From: Cyclobacterium jeungdonense
Lineage (GTDB): Bacteria; Bacteroidota; Bacteroidia; Cytophagales; Cyclobacteriaceae
Assembly (NCBI RefSeq): GCF_010994275.1
Contig: NZ_WMCD01000004.1
Span: forward strand, 62,001 to 126,000
Direction: 5' to 3'
DNA: 64,000 bases
Positions 52,688 to 62,114 of the stretch are shown here, piece after piece (the first letter of the stretch is position 1; the number at the start of each line of letters is the position of its first letter). Under the pieces are notes generated by a model. That model was not told where the DNA came from. It made no database searches and saw only the letters and a program-made list of their open reading frames with translations. A program made the translations under genes and the position numbers.

Positions 52688-53896
52688 TTATAGTTTCAAT
52701 AATTTATTATATAAAGATAAAATCTTTTTTGAATTTTTTTCTGGAACAAAATTTTCCAAAGCTAGTTTTTTAGCATTATCACCCATCCTTTTAATTTCAC
52801 TTGGCTGATTTGCAAAATATAAAATAGCATCAGCTATTTCTTGAGGGTTTTTTAATTGAACGGCAATCCCTGTTTCCATAGGAATAAAAGTATCTTTCAT
52901 AGGATCTGTAATTGCTAAAATTGTAGGGACACCTGCAAAAGCACCTTCAAACACCTGACGTCCTGGCGCATTAAAAAATCCTGGAACACATAAAACATCC
53001 ATTTTTTCATAGGCCAACTCAACATTATCCGTAGCTCCTACAAGATGAAAGGAGTCAGTTAATTTATATTTGAAGAGCAAATTCTTTAACTCATTGCCTA
53101 TATTTCTACTAAAACCAAATTTTCCCAATAGCCAAAGTTTTAAACTTTTTTTATTTATTGTTTCTCCACCTACAATAAGAAATTCCACAGACTTGTCTTT
53201 CTCCCGAACAATTTTAGCTGCCTTCACTAATTCTAGAATTCCTTTAGAAACCATTAAACTTCCTACGTATCCGATGATAAGATTATTTCCATCTATTTTT
53301 CCAAGTTTATTTTTAAATTCCAGGTCTTCAGCAAATTCATGCTTAAAAGAAAAAGAATTATGAATAACTTGGACATCCAGATCAGAATTTAAACTTCCTT
53401 TCACTGTATCATCTATAGCAATAATTTTAGAAACTTTATTTTTGAGAATCGAATGGACAAGTTTGTTTCGAAAAGAATTTTTGTCTTGCCTTGCAACTGA
53501 TCTTACATGTAAAACAATAGGTGCCGCAAAAACCATTTTCAAGAGAACTACTGTAAAAACTTCTGTAATTTCATTTACATGAATCACATCAAAGTTTCTC
53601 CATTTATAATTTGCTTTTAATACCGCATAAATTGAAAAGGGAATATAAAAAATTTCCCTTAATAATATGAGCCATCTCAAACCTCTGTAAAAACTGAAAG
53701 CTGTATTATCAAGTTTTGGCAGCCCTTGAACACTAATAGTATCCATTGCCACCTTTTTAAAATGGGTTGAAGAGGATCCTTTTGCCAATATGAAATAGGC
53801 ATCAACTTCTCCTTCAGGAAAATTCTTAATTACTTCAAATAAACTTCTTGATGAGCCCCCCCAGGGGCCCACTGAATGAATATATAAGACTTTCAA
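52688..53896 (-). CDS. Family 4 glycosyltransferase
   Basis: A 402-residue GT-B enzyme: N-terminal VGPWGGSSRSLFEV, donor-site region IIGYVGSLMVSKGILELV and the acidic motif FFNAPGRQVFEGAFAGVPTI (a variation on E-x7-E). It transfers an unidentified sugar onto the lipid-linked repeat unit. It lies between the oxidoreductase gene (21-base gap) and the dehydratase gene. Confidence 0.88.
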   Translation of the reverse strand: MKVLYIHSVGPWGGSSRSLFEVIKNFPEGEVDAYFILAKGSSSTHFKKVAMDTISVQGLPKLDNTAFSFYRGLRWLILLREIFYIPFSIYAVLKANYKWRNFDVIHVNEITEVFTVVLLKMVFAAPIVLHVRSVARQDKNSFRNKLVHSILKNKVSKIIAIDDTVKGSLNSDLDVQVIHNSFSFKHEFAEDLEFKNKLGKIDGNNLIIGYVGSLMVSKGILELVKAAKIVREKDKSVEFLIVGGETINKKSLKLWLLGKFGFSRNIGNELKNLLFKYKLTDSFHLVGATDNVELAYEKMDVLCVPGFFNAPGRQVFEGAFAGVPTILAITDPMKDTFIPMETGIAVQLKNPQEIADAILYFANQPSEIKRMGDNAKKLALENFVPEKNSKKILSLYNKLLKL

Positions 53897-53918
53897 AACA
53901 GATATGTAATATTAATAT

Positions 53919-54884
53919 TTATTTCCCAAAAGGATGAGGACTTAGAGTTTTTCTTGCAAATGGGTGATATTCCCCCTTTAAGCCTATTGGATCTTTATGT
54001 CTGATTTCATGAACTATTTCTATAGAATTTCTGGCCTCCTCTAAACCAAAACCCTTCCCCTCCAATATATGTTGGTAACTATGGGTATGTAATTCCGTAA
54101 AACCATCACTAAATTCTATTTCTTTTCCTTCCATGGTTAGGGACCTGTAGGTTTTGCCACCCTTATCCTTTACTGAATCAGGCAAAGTATCTGAACTAAT
54201 GCTTAAAAACCACCTAACTCTGGCTCTTTCAAGTTCAAAATAACCGGAGGCTCGGTCATGCATATGAATATGTATCACATTTTCCTTTACAGCACCAAAT
54301 ATCCAGGTTAACATATCGTAAAAATGTACCCCAATATTGGTGGCAATACCACCAGATTTACTAACATCACCTTTCCAGGAAGTATAATACCAATGCCCTC
54401 TTGAAGTAATGTAGGTCAAATCGACTTCATATATTTTATCAACTGGGCCTTCCTGTATTTTTTTCTTCAGTGCTATAATAGAAGGGTGCAATCTCAATTG
54501 TAAAATATTATAAACTTTTTTACCATGTTCCTTTTCTACCTCTTTCAATGCATCGATATTCCATGGATTTAGTACTAATGGCTTTTCACAGATAACATCC
54601 GCTCCAATCCTTAGCCCAAATCTGATATGGGAATCATGCAAATAATTTGGAGAACAAATACTTACGTAATCAATTTTCTGGGTTGTTCTTTTAAGTTTCT
54701 CAACATGCCGATCAAATCGTTCAAACTCTGTAAAAAAATCTGCATTGGGAAAATAACTATCAATTATCCCAACACTATCAAATTTATCATAGGCTGCTAA
54801 AAGATCATTCTTAGTGTCTTTAATGGCTTTCATGTGTCTGGGGGAAATGTACCCCGCAGCTCCTATCAATGCAAATTTTTTCAT
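53919..54884 (-). CDS. Gfo/Idh/MocA oxidoreductase (WlbA/WbpB-like)
   Basis: A 321-residue NAD-dependent oxidoreductase. The cofactor loop is LIGAAGYISPRH. The segments VSICSPNYLHDSH and CEKPLVLNPWNID match WlbA/WbpB, which oxidises C3 of UDP-GlcNAcA. Together with the next two genes (acetyltransferase and aminotransferase) it fits the pathway to UDP-2,3-diacetamido-2,3-dideoxy-glucuronic acid. The first enzyme (a UDP-GlcNAc 6-dehydrogenase) is not in the window. Confidence 0.9.
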   Translation of the reverse strand: MKKFALIGAAGYISPRHMKAIKDTKNDLLAAYDKFDSVGIIDSYFPNADFFTEFERFDRHVEKLKRTTQKIDYVSICSPNYLHDSHIRFGLRIGADVICEKPLVLNPWNIDALKEVEKEHGKKVYNILQLRLHPSIIALKKKIQEGPVDKIYEVDLTYITSRGHWYYTSWKGDVSKSGGIATNIGVHFYDMLTWIFGAVKENVIHIHMHDRASGYFELERARVRWFLSISSDTLPDSVKDKGGKTYRSLTMEGKEIEFSDGFTELHTHSYQHILEGKGFGLEEARNSIEIVHEIRHKDPIGLKGEYHPFARKTLSPHPFGK

Positions 54885-54885
54885 G

Positions 54886-55458
54886 TTATATCTTCTTAAC
54901 TTGATTATTTTCTAAAATATATTTCTCTTTACTTTCTTTACAAATTGCCTCTCCCTGTTGATTAAAGTTAAGTCTATGTCCATACTCACTCATCCAACCA
55001 ATTTGTTTTGCAGGATTTCCCACCATCAGTGCATATGCCGGAACCGATTTAGTAATCACCGCCCCAGCACCAATAAATGCATACTTTCCAATGTTATATC
55101 CACAAACTATAGTAGCATTGGCGCCAATAGTAGCACCTAACTCAACATGGGTTTTTAAATACTCAGATCTACGGCTTATGGCGCTTCTGGGATTAATTAC
55201 ATTGGTAAAAACCATGGACGGGCCAAGGAAAACATCATCATCACATGTTACCCCAGTATAAATGGAAACATTATTTTGAACTTTAACATTATTTCCAAGT
55301 ACCACCCCCGCAGAGATTACAACATTTTGGCCTATCTTGCATTTCTTACCTATCTTACTGTGGGGCATGATATGAGAAAAATGCCAAATAACTGAGCCTT
55401 CACCTATTTCGCAGCCTTCATCTATTACAGCTGTCTCATGCGCAAAATATTTATCCAT
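54886..55458 (-). CDS. Hexapeptide-repeat N-acetyltransferase (WlbB/WbpD-like)
   Basis: The protein has 190 residues. Left-handed beta-helix hexapeptide repeats run from about 15 to 150 ([43 protein letters not shown]), ending [20 protein letters not shown]. It acetylates the 3-amino group made by the aminotransferase. It overlaps the upstream aminotransferase gene by eight bases and lies one base before the oxidoreductase gene. Confidence 0.92.
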   Translation of the reverse strand: MDKYFAHETAVIDEGCEIGEGSVIWHFSHIMPHSKIGKKCKIGQNVVISAGVVLGNNVKVQNNVSIYTGVTCDDDVFLGPSMVFTNVINPRSAISRRSEYLKTHVELGATIGANATIVCGYNIGKYAFIGAGAVITKSVPAYALMVGNPAKQIGWMSEYGHRLNFNQQGEAICKESKEKYILENNQVKKI

Positions 55459-56578
55459 TAAAATATTTTTTTATAGTATGAATAATATAATCCTGTTCAT
55501 CTGATTTCATTTCTGTGTGAATCGGAAGAGAAAGAACCTTCGTACATAAATCTTCTGCCACCGGAAAATCACCTTCCTTATAACCAAACCCTTGATAGGC
55601 CACCTGCATATGCAATGGGATAGGGTAATAGATCATGGAGGGTATGCCATTCTCCTGAAGAAAATCTTTAAATTCCTGTCGTATTTCTCCCTTTACCTGA
55701 ATAGTATATTGATGAAATACATGGGTTGAGTTTGGAACTCTGGTCGGAATTTTAATTTCGGAAATTTTAGAAAATTCTTTGTCATATTTCTCAGCAACCA
55801 AATTCCTTGCTTTACTATATTCATCCAAATGTTTAAGTTTGACCCTCAAAATAGCTGCCTGGATTGTATCCAATCGGGAATTTACACCAATACTTTCATG
55901 TACATACTTTTTCTTTTGCCCATGATTGGAGATAATTTTTAATTTTTCCGCCAAATTTTTGTCGTTGGTAAACATTGCCCCTCCATCCCCAAAGCAACCC
56001 AAATTCTTTGAAGGAAAAAAAGAAGTAATTCCTATTTCACCCATGGTCCCGGCCTTAGATACGCTTCCTGATGAAAACATGTAATCTGCTCCTATTGCCT
56101 GGGCAGCATCTTCAATCACCTTTAGATTATTTTCTTTTGCAAAAGATAGAATAAACTCCATATTTGAACATTGACCATATAGGTGCACCGGAATAATTCC
56201 TACTGTGTTCGAAGTTTTCCGCATTTCGAGCTGTTGGACATCTAATTCAAATGTGTCAGGATTTACATCAATAAACACAGGAATTAAGCCCAATAATGCT
56301 ATGACTTCCACCGTTGCAACATAAGTAAAAGCTGGCACAATAACTTCCTGTCCAGCCTTAAATCCCAATGCCATCATCGCTATTTGAAGCGCATCCGTTC
56401 CATTGGCGCAGGGAATTACATGTTCAACTTGATTATAGGTTTCAAGTTCATCAGCAAACAGATTGACTTGGGGGCCATTAATAAATGTAGAGGTATCAAT
56501 TACCTCTTGAATCCCTATATCAATTTGACTTTTGATTTTATTGTATTGGGAGAAAAGATCTACCATTTGTATTTTCAT
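55451..56578 (-). CDS. DegT-family sugar aminotransferase (WlbC/WbpE-like)
   Basis: A 375-residue PLP-dependent enzyme. [15 protein letters not shown] and [21 protein letters not shown] are the family N-terminal motifs; [10 protein letters not shown] holds the PLP-contacting region; the PLP lysine is in [16 protein letters not shown]. It aminates the 3-keto sugar. It is the first gene of the diacetamido-uronic acid trio and follows the Wzy-like gene by 12 bases. Confidence 0.93.
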   Translation of the reverse strand: MKIQMVDLFSQYNKIKSQIDIGIQEVIDTSTFINGPQVNLFADELETYNQVEHVIPCANGTDALQIAMMALGFKAGQEVIVPAFTYVATVEVIALLGLIPVFIDVNPDTFELDVQQLEMRKTSNTVGIIPVHLYGQCSNMEFILSFAKENNLKVIEDAAQAIGADYMFSSGSVSKAGTMGEIGITSFFPSKNLGCFGDGGAMFTNDKNLAEKLKIISNHGQKKKYVHESIGVNSRLDTIQAAILRVKLKHLDEYSKARNLVAEKYDKEFSKISEIKIPTRVPNSTHVFHQYTIQVKGEIRQEFKDFLQENGIPSMIYYPIPLHMQVAYQGFGYKEGDFPVAEDLCTKVLSLPIHTEMKSDEQDYIIHTIKKYFNG

Positions 56579-56591
56579 ATCAATATATTAT

Positions 56592-57869
56592 TTATAAATA
56601 ATTCCATAGCCAATCGAAAGGTTTAACAAAAAAATATAAAAAATTAAAGAAAATTAATATAAAAAAAACAGGATAAAAATTATAATTAAATTGTGCATTT
56701 GAAACGGGCCTGTAAAAAAGAATAGCTAAAAAACCAACAATAAAGCCAAAATAAATTCGGGTAGTCATACCAAAATATTTAATAGCATAAATACTTCCTA
56801 CTAATAAGAGGCATATAAATAAAAATAAAAAAAGATTTCCTAAAACATTATAAAAGGAATCTTTTGATATTAAAAAAGAACAAAGGAGAATGGACAAAAA
56901 AAACAAACTTGAAATTGAGGAAATCGCTTTAATAATCATAGAAACCACGGTTTCACTCCCCAAGATCCCCATGAAAGGCCAAAAGAAATATCGGAATGGG
57001 TTAGGTTCATAAAATATTGAGGGAAATCGGGATACCCAGAATTGAGCAATAGTGTCCTTGGCCTTCTGATCACCTTTATAATAGATCAAAGCCAGTTCAT
57101 GTTTCGGAATAGGACTTGCCTTTTCGGCCGTTTCTCCATGCGGAAGTAAAGTGATGGCTAATGGAGTAATAATAGTTTGGGGTATGGGAGCCAATTTAAA
57201 TCCAATTAATCCACATATCATTAATAGAGAGATCAGGATAGCAGGATTGACTTTTATGGGTAAATTTTTGATAATAATAAAGATAACAAAACAGGGAATA
57301 AACAAAATTGGAATTTGAATCCTTGTTACACAAAGAATACAAAAACCTAAAATAGTTAAAAGGTAACTTTTATCCTTTCTTGATAATCCGCCAAAAAATA
57401 ATAAAAAACCTATTGCTACAAATCCGTCTCTCAAAACATAGGTCGAATAAAACCATCCAATAAAAATCAAAAGAATAATTACTACCTTTTCTTTAAGGTC
57501 TAAAATATCTTGATTAAACAGTAAATAAAGAACTATCCCCCAGATCAGCGTGAAGTTTACTTTAGAAAAAATAGAAATTACCTGATAATCAATGGCTGGT
57601 GATGAAAAATAGACAAAAAGTTTATAGAAAAAATAATTGTAATCAGTTACTTCGTACCTGATCCCAAACAAATGAAAATCAATAGCTGCATTTATAAAGA
57701 AATGTTCATCCCCTCCAACAAAATTATCATAAAACCAAAATAATTCGATACTTGAAGCAATGGAGAAAGTAATGCCTCCGATGTAATAAATTATTAAATA
57801 TTTTCCAAATTTTTTACTTGAAAAAATAATGGATCCAAAAGCCATTAATACTAATAAGAGTATTAACAT
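56592..57869 (-). CDS. Wzy-like polysaccharide polymerase
   Basis: A 425-residue protein that is almost entirely hydrophobic, with about eleven membrane helices and a periplasmic loop at about 240-300. No named family is certain, as expected for Wzy. Its position among glycosyltransferase, Wzx and Wzz genes supports a polymerase role; a different membrane protein cannot be excluded. It overlaps the upstream GT gene by seven bases. The DNA is very AT-rich. Confidence 0.75.
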   Translation of the reverse strand: MLILLLVLMAFGSIIFSSKKFGKYLIIYYIGGITFSIASSIELFWFYDNFVGGDEHFFINAAIDFHLFGIRYEVTDYNYFFYKLFVYFSSPAIDYQVISIFSKVNFTLIWGIVLYLLFNQDILDLKEKVVIILLIFIGWFYSTYVLRDGFVAIGFLLFFGGLSRKDKSYLLTILGFCILCVTRIQIPILFIPCFVIFIIIKNLPIKVNPAILISLLMICGLIGFKLAPIPQTIITPLAITLLPHGETAEKASPIPKHELALIYYKGDQKAKDTIAQFWVSRFPSIFYEPNPFRYFFWPFMGILGSETVVSMIIKAISSISSLFFLSILLCSFLISKDSFYNVLGNLFLFLFICLLLVGSIYAIKYFGMTTRIYFGFIVGFLAILFYRPVSNAQFNYNFYPVFFILIFFNFLYFFVKPFDWLWNYL

Positions 57870-59068
57870 TTTTCGACTAAAAGACTTTTTGAAAAATTCC
57901 TGTAGTTCTGAATGGCATTATACTCTGTTTCCCAAATATGGAAAGCTTCTTTTCTGAAATCCGTCCATAAATCCTTTTTATTATAAAAGTTAGTAATTGC
58001 CAAAGACAATTCATTTTCATTAATCTGAGGAGAAAGTAAAAAATCACCATTTGGATCAATAATTTCCTGGTTACCACCTACATTGCATGCCATGCAAGGC
58101 ACGCTAAATGAATAAGCCTCCATGATGGATACTGGCAAGCCTTCAGAAGAGGACACGTTTAAAAACAAATCCACCTGATTGTCACGGTAAAAATCATAAA
58201 CAAATTCATTAGGCTGATTACCCAATAATTCAATGGTGACATTATCCCTGGTATTGGTATCGACAATTTTCTTTACTTCATCAAACTCCTCCCCGTCCCC
58301 GATATGGACCCATCGAACTTTCATGTTAAGTTTTAAAACCGCCTTAGCGATCAATGTTACCCTTTTTACTGGTTTTATGTTTGCTACACTTAAAATGCAC
58401 AATCCCTGCCGAGAATATAAGGTACAGCTTCCTGTGGGGTATACTCCTAGCCTTGAAACTTTAATTTTATCCTTGGCATAGCCTTTTTTCAACAAATAAT
58501 TCTGCCCGTCTTCGGAAATGCAATACACCTTGCTGATGGTCTTGCTGACAAATGGGTCAAAAGGTTTCAACCCCCTAAATTCAAGGTAGAGATCTTCCCC
58601 ATGCGCTCTTGTAAGGGCACAGTCAATCTTTTTTTTATATTTTAAATAAGCCAGGGCAGTAGCAGATTCATTTTTCCAATAGGAATAATACATCGTATCC
58701 GATAGGATTAATTGATGGTGACGGATGAACCCTATCAAAGTGGAAATTTTAAAAGATTGCTTCAGAACGGCGAAGCCATTTTTTAAATTATACTTAAACG
58801 GAGTTTGGAAAGGTATGACCAACATCCGAATAAATAAACCTAAACTAACATACCTGAAGGAAAAACTCTCCTTAAACAAAGTAACATTAGAAGGAAGACC
58901 CCTTACATGTTTGTGCTCAAGATTACGATTCCAAACCCTCCTGGAAGGGACAATTATGATTTCTGAAAATGCTTCCTTTAAGGTTTGGATCTCATTATGT
59001 AAAAAGCCTTCACCATGACCATAGGGGTATTCATAGCTAAAAATAACCAATTTTTTTTTGTTGATCAT
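57863..59068 (-). CDS. Family 4 glycosyltransferase
   Basis: The protein has 401 residues. Rossmann motif VIFSYEYPYGHGEGFLHNEI, donor-binding region ILSVANIKPVKRVTLI and the acidic motif SSSEGLPVSIMEAYSFSVP (E-x7-E). It starts with a four-base overlap with the GT2 gene and its stop lies inside the start of the Wzy-like gene. The donor sugar is unknown. Confidence 0.9.
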   Translation of the reverse strand: MINKKKLVIFSYEYPYGHGEGFLHNEIQTLKEAFSEIIIVPSRRVWNRNLEHKHVRGLPSNVTLFKESFSFRYVSLGLFIRMLVIPFQTPFKYNLKNGFAVLKQSFKISTLIGFIRHHQLILSDTMYYSYWKNESATALAYLKYKKKIDCALTRAHGEDLYLEFRGLKPFDPFVSKTISKVYCISEDGQNYLLKKGYAKDKIKVSRLGVYPTGSCTLYSRQGLCILSVANIKPVKRVTLIAKAVLKLNMKVRWVHIGDGEEFDEVKKIVDTNTRDNVTIELLGNQPNEFVYDFYRDNQVDLFLNVSSSEGLPVSIMEAYSFSVPCMACNVGGNQEIIDPNGDFLLSPQINENELSLAITNFYNKKDLWTDFRKEAFHIWETEYNAIQNYRNFSKSLLVEKC

Positions 59069-59946
59069 ATCTGTTTTTTAACTTTATAATATCGAAAAAA
59101 AGCGGCTTTGAACAAGAACCTGATTTTGTTTTTCAATCCTACATTAAAAAACATTTTCCTCATTTCTTTTAAAAAATATCCGGCTTTGTCACTTCTGTTT
59201 TTTTTGGCTATTAACCAATAATTATAATAAAACTGATAGAGTAAATCCTTATTCTGAACCAGATTTTTATATTTTTCACAAAAGGCAATATTTGAATCAA
59301 AATGATAATTTCTGGCCTCCCCTTTTAACCAATGGATGACCACATCAAAACTGTCGAAAAACACCCAATTTTCCACCAGATGTAGTCTTATAAAAAAATC
59401 ATAATCCTGGTTTCGCTGTAAATCCTCATCAAATTTAACCGATCCGGCCAAGCCTCTTTCTACTATTAATGTGCTGGTCTGGGCAAATGAATCATCGGAT
59501 AAAAGAAAATCTACCGGGGATTCCCCGGGAAATATCCGCCGACTTATTTTTCTAATTTCTTCTGATCCGTTATTTATCAGTCCTCCACTATAAACTGCTT
59601 TAGGCATCGAAAGGGATAAAAATTCGGACACTTTCTTTAATCGGTCAGGTTTCCACTCATCATCCGCATCCAATAAAGCAATATAAGAACCCGAAGCATT
59701 TTCAATCCCAATATTCCTACAAGCATTAGCCCCTTTCTTTCGATCTGATGGTCGTTGAAGAAGTCTGATGCGGGTATCATTTTCAATGCATTTTTGAATG
59801 ATTGCTATCGTTTCATCCTGCGACCCATCATCCACTAACAATAACTCCCACTCTCCATAGCTTTGGTTGGTAACCGAATGGATACATCTTTCAATGGTTT
59901 TGGCCCTCTTAAAAACGGGCACGATCACTGAGAATGAGATTTTCAT
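59065..59946 (-). CDS. Family 2 glycosyltransferase
   Basis: A 293-residue GT-A enzyme: SVIVPVFKRAKTIERCIHSV, LLVDDGSQDET, KKGANACRNIGIENASGSYIALLDADDEW (with the metal-binding DDD run). Its ATG overlaps the stop of the broken GT2 gene upstream. Confidence 0.93.
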   Translation of the reverse strand: MKISFSVIVPVFKRAKTIERCIHSVTNQSYGEWELLLVDDGSQDETIAIIQKCIENDTRIRLLQRPSDRKKGANACRNIGIENASGSYIALLDADDEWKPDRLKKVSEFLSLSMPKAVYSGGLINNGSEEIRKISRRIFPGESPVDFLLSDDSFAQTSTLIVERGLAGSVKFDEDLQRNQDYDFFIRLHLVENWVFFDSFDVVIHWLKGEARNYHFDSNIAFCEKYKNLVQNKDLLYQFYYNYWLIAKKNRSDKAGYFLKEMRKMFFNVGLKNKIRFLFKAAFFRYYKVKKQI

Positions 59947-60668
59947 TTATTCAAAAAAAATAAAATCCTCCACAAAACATTTGAAAAAATACTTTCACCG
60001 CCCAAAAGGACCTTTGCTTTTAAATCGCAATATTTTGGCTTAATAATATCATTTTCTACTCCCTTATGTAGGTTTCCTTTTGAGCTTAGGTAGAAACTGC
60101 TTAGATACAAAAACATACTATGGTAATTTCATTTGGTAATTCAATTGGATTGATTTTCGAACCTGAAAGCCTATGCTTCCATATGGTTTCCATGAAATAG
60201 GGAACTTTTGGATAGGAAATATCATTTTCGGCCTGATCGATTGGAATTTGTTTAAATTTGCAATAGTCTACCTTAGCCTTTTCATTTAGGAATTGGGTAC
60301 CCACCGGTTCGTAGACCACATCAATTGCAGGATTTTCCAGAAATTTTTTCCTTCGAAAAGCTACACCTGTTCGGAAGGAAATAATCATCTGCATCCAGAA
60401 ACCCAATGTAGGGGTATTTGCATTTTTGATCCCTAAATTCCTGGAGGCCCCTGCTCCTTTGTTGGCCCCATTTGGATGTTGTAACAATTTAATTTTAACG
60501 CTCCGATAATTGCTGGGATAATTGGAGTGAGCCATCCATAGAACCATCCCCAACCAAAATTAGTTCTCCTACTTCAGCTAATCCACTAGCCGATAAAACG
60601 GCTTTTTCAATGTATTTCTCGGCATTAAACAAAGGTATTACTACGGATACCAAATATTCATTCCCCAT
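59943..60668 (-). pseudogene. Frameshifted family 2 glycosyltransferase remnant
   Basis: Recognisable GT2 pieces lie in alternating frames. 60668-60498 reads MGNEYLVSVVIPLFN..LILVGDGSMDGS and stops at 60495-60497. About 60490-60410 reads HPNGANKGAGASRNLGIKNA in the +1-related frame. About 60407-60350 reads IGFLDADDYFLPNR back in the first frame. About 60345-60122 reads KFLENPAIDVVYEPVGTQFLNE in the other frame. About 60122-59943 returns to the first frame and ends RILFFLNK. That is four frameshifts, mostly at A or T runs, and a length of 241 codons, shorter than intact GT2 enzymes. The start overlaps the Wzz gene stop and the final stop overlaps the next ATG, so the operon spacing survived. 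Confidence 0.85.
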
Positions 60669-61767
60669 AAGCCCGATTCACTCTACTAAAATAAATAAAG
60701 ATAAGCAGGGCAAAGAGTATCATACCACATACGACAATCCCAAGCCCCAAATAAATGAAAAAATAAAGAATGAACTTTGGCTCTGAATGACTCCTTGGAA
60801 CAACAGGTTGTTCCAGATAAAAAAATACAGGCATTTCTCTTTTTAATTGTATTTGGGATTGTTCCAGATTTTGACTTAATGAATTTAAAATATTGAAAGA
60901 AAGATCAAGTTCAGATTGAAGATTTTCCTCCTTGGTGCGCACCATTTCAGAAATCACCCCTTGGTTTTGGTCCCTAAACCTGGCGAGGCTCTTTTGAGCC
61001 TCCTTGTATTTTTTTTCCGCCTCTATTTTCCGTTCATTCACAAATTGGACGTTCCTATTCAGTTTTTCGGTTTTGTAGGCAATTAATAAATCTTTCAATT
61101 TATTCACCAAAATAATGTTTAACCGCGTGGAAATTTCCGGTTCAGGCATTTTAACAGAAAGCGTCAATAATTGCTCTTCTACAAGAACTGTTATCCGGGA
61201 TTTTAATTCATTAATGGCATAATTTTGATAGCTATTATATTCTCTAAGCTCATCTTCCTTTAGATCTTCCATGGTTTGGAATATATCTGAGCGAACTATT
61301 TTATCCTCAGAAGGTGAAGTGGGTTTAAAATTTTCTGGCAAATCTCCGTTAAATCTGTTAATAATAAAAAACTCCTCCAAACTTACTTCCTTTTCAAAGA
61401 GGTTGGAGAAAAATTGATAATGGATCAGTTCAAAAATAAAGGAATGACTAAGTATGATTTTTTCATATAATTCAGGATCAATCTGTATATTATCCTCTCC
61501 CGGTGAGGATAGATTTACCCCTGCCATACTGGCCAAATTTCCTAGCTGTCCAAAATTACCCCTATTGGAAGATTCCAGTATCAGTTCACTTTTGGATTCA
61601 TATTCTTTATTCTGGAGTAGGAAAGAAACGGTTCCAATTAACAAAAATAAAAAGACCACTGTGAGAAAATAAAATTTTAATTTCCACAGCATAAGAATAA
61701 GTATATTTAAATCAAATGATTTCTGATTCTTTATCTTACCAATAATACTTCTAAAATTTATTAACAC
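60658..61767 (-). CDS. Wzz-like chain-length determinant protein
   Basis: The protein has 369 residues. Two membrane helices (about 33-50 and 336-360) flank a large periplasmic coiled-coil region (about 200-310, with EAEKKYKEAQKSLARFRDQNQ). The second helix is preceded by the proline-containing VPRSHSEP. The tyrosine-kinase domain found in some family members is absent. It sets the chain length of the Wzy-polymerised glycan. Its stop overlaps the GT2 pseudogene start. Confidence 0.85.
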   Translation of the reverse strand: MLINFRSIIGKIKNQKSFDLNILILMLWKLKFYFLTVVFLFLLIGTVSFLLQNKEYESKSELILESSNRGNFGQLGNLASMAGVNLSSPGEDNIQIDPELYEKIILSHSFIFELIHYQFFSNLFEKEVSLEEFFIINRFNGDLPENFKPTSPSEDKIVRSDIFQTMEDLKEDELREYNSYQNYAINELKSRITVLVEEQLLTLSVKMPEPEISTRLNIILVNKLKDLLIAYKTEKLNRNVQFVNERKIEAEKKYKEAQKSLARFRDQNQGVISEMVRTKEENLQSELDLSFNILNSLSQNLEQSQIQLKREMPVFFYLEQPVVPRSHSEPKFILYFFIYLGLGIVVCGMILFALLIFIYFSRVNRAYGE

Positions 61768-62114
61768 CGATTAAAATTAAATATTGTTTAATAAAACAGA
61801 TTACTATATCAGTTATCTTGGATTATTTGAACTTTTATAAATTCAAATAAATCAATATAAATTATGGATATTCTAGCTTATAGTACTTCTAAATAAAATT
61901 AGAAAATTTAGAATTTCTCTACAGAAAGAAACTCAAACCCAGAACGTAATTTAATTCATTCCAAAACTTTAATTTCAGCGAGGAATTAAAGCTAGCAGTT
62001 AGACTCATTTATTATGAAAGAGAAATATAAGGTTTCCCCCTCTATCTAAAATTCTTAGGAAACATATTATCTTTTCTAATCTAACTATATTGATAAATTT
62101 CTCACAAATCTTAA
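61768..62114. other. AT-rich intergenic region with two inverted repeats
   Basis: A 347-base gap between the Wzx and Wzz genes. Two hairpins are visible. ATTTGAA (61825-61831) pairs with TTCAAAT (61842-61848). CTTTAATTTC (61967-61976) pairs with GGAATTAAAG (61982-61991) through ten base pairs including one GU; read on the minus strand it is followed by TTTT. The second may end or attenuate transcription from Wzx, and the region probably carries a promoter for the Wzz operon. No gene was found. Confidence 0.5.
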
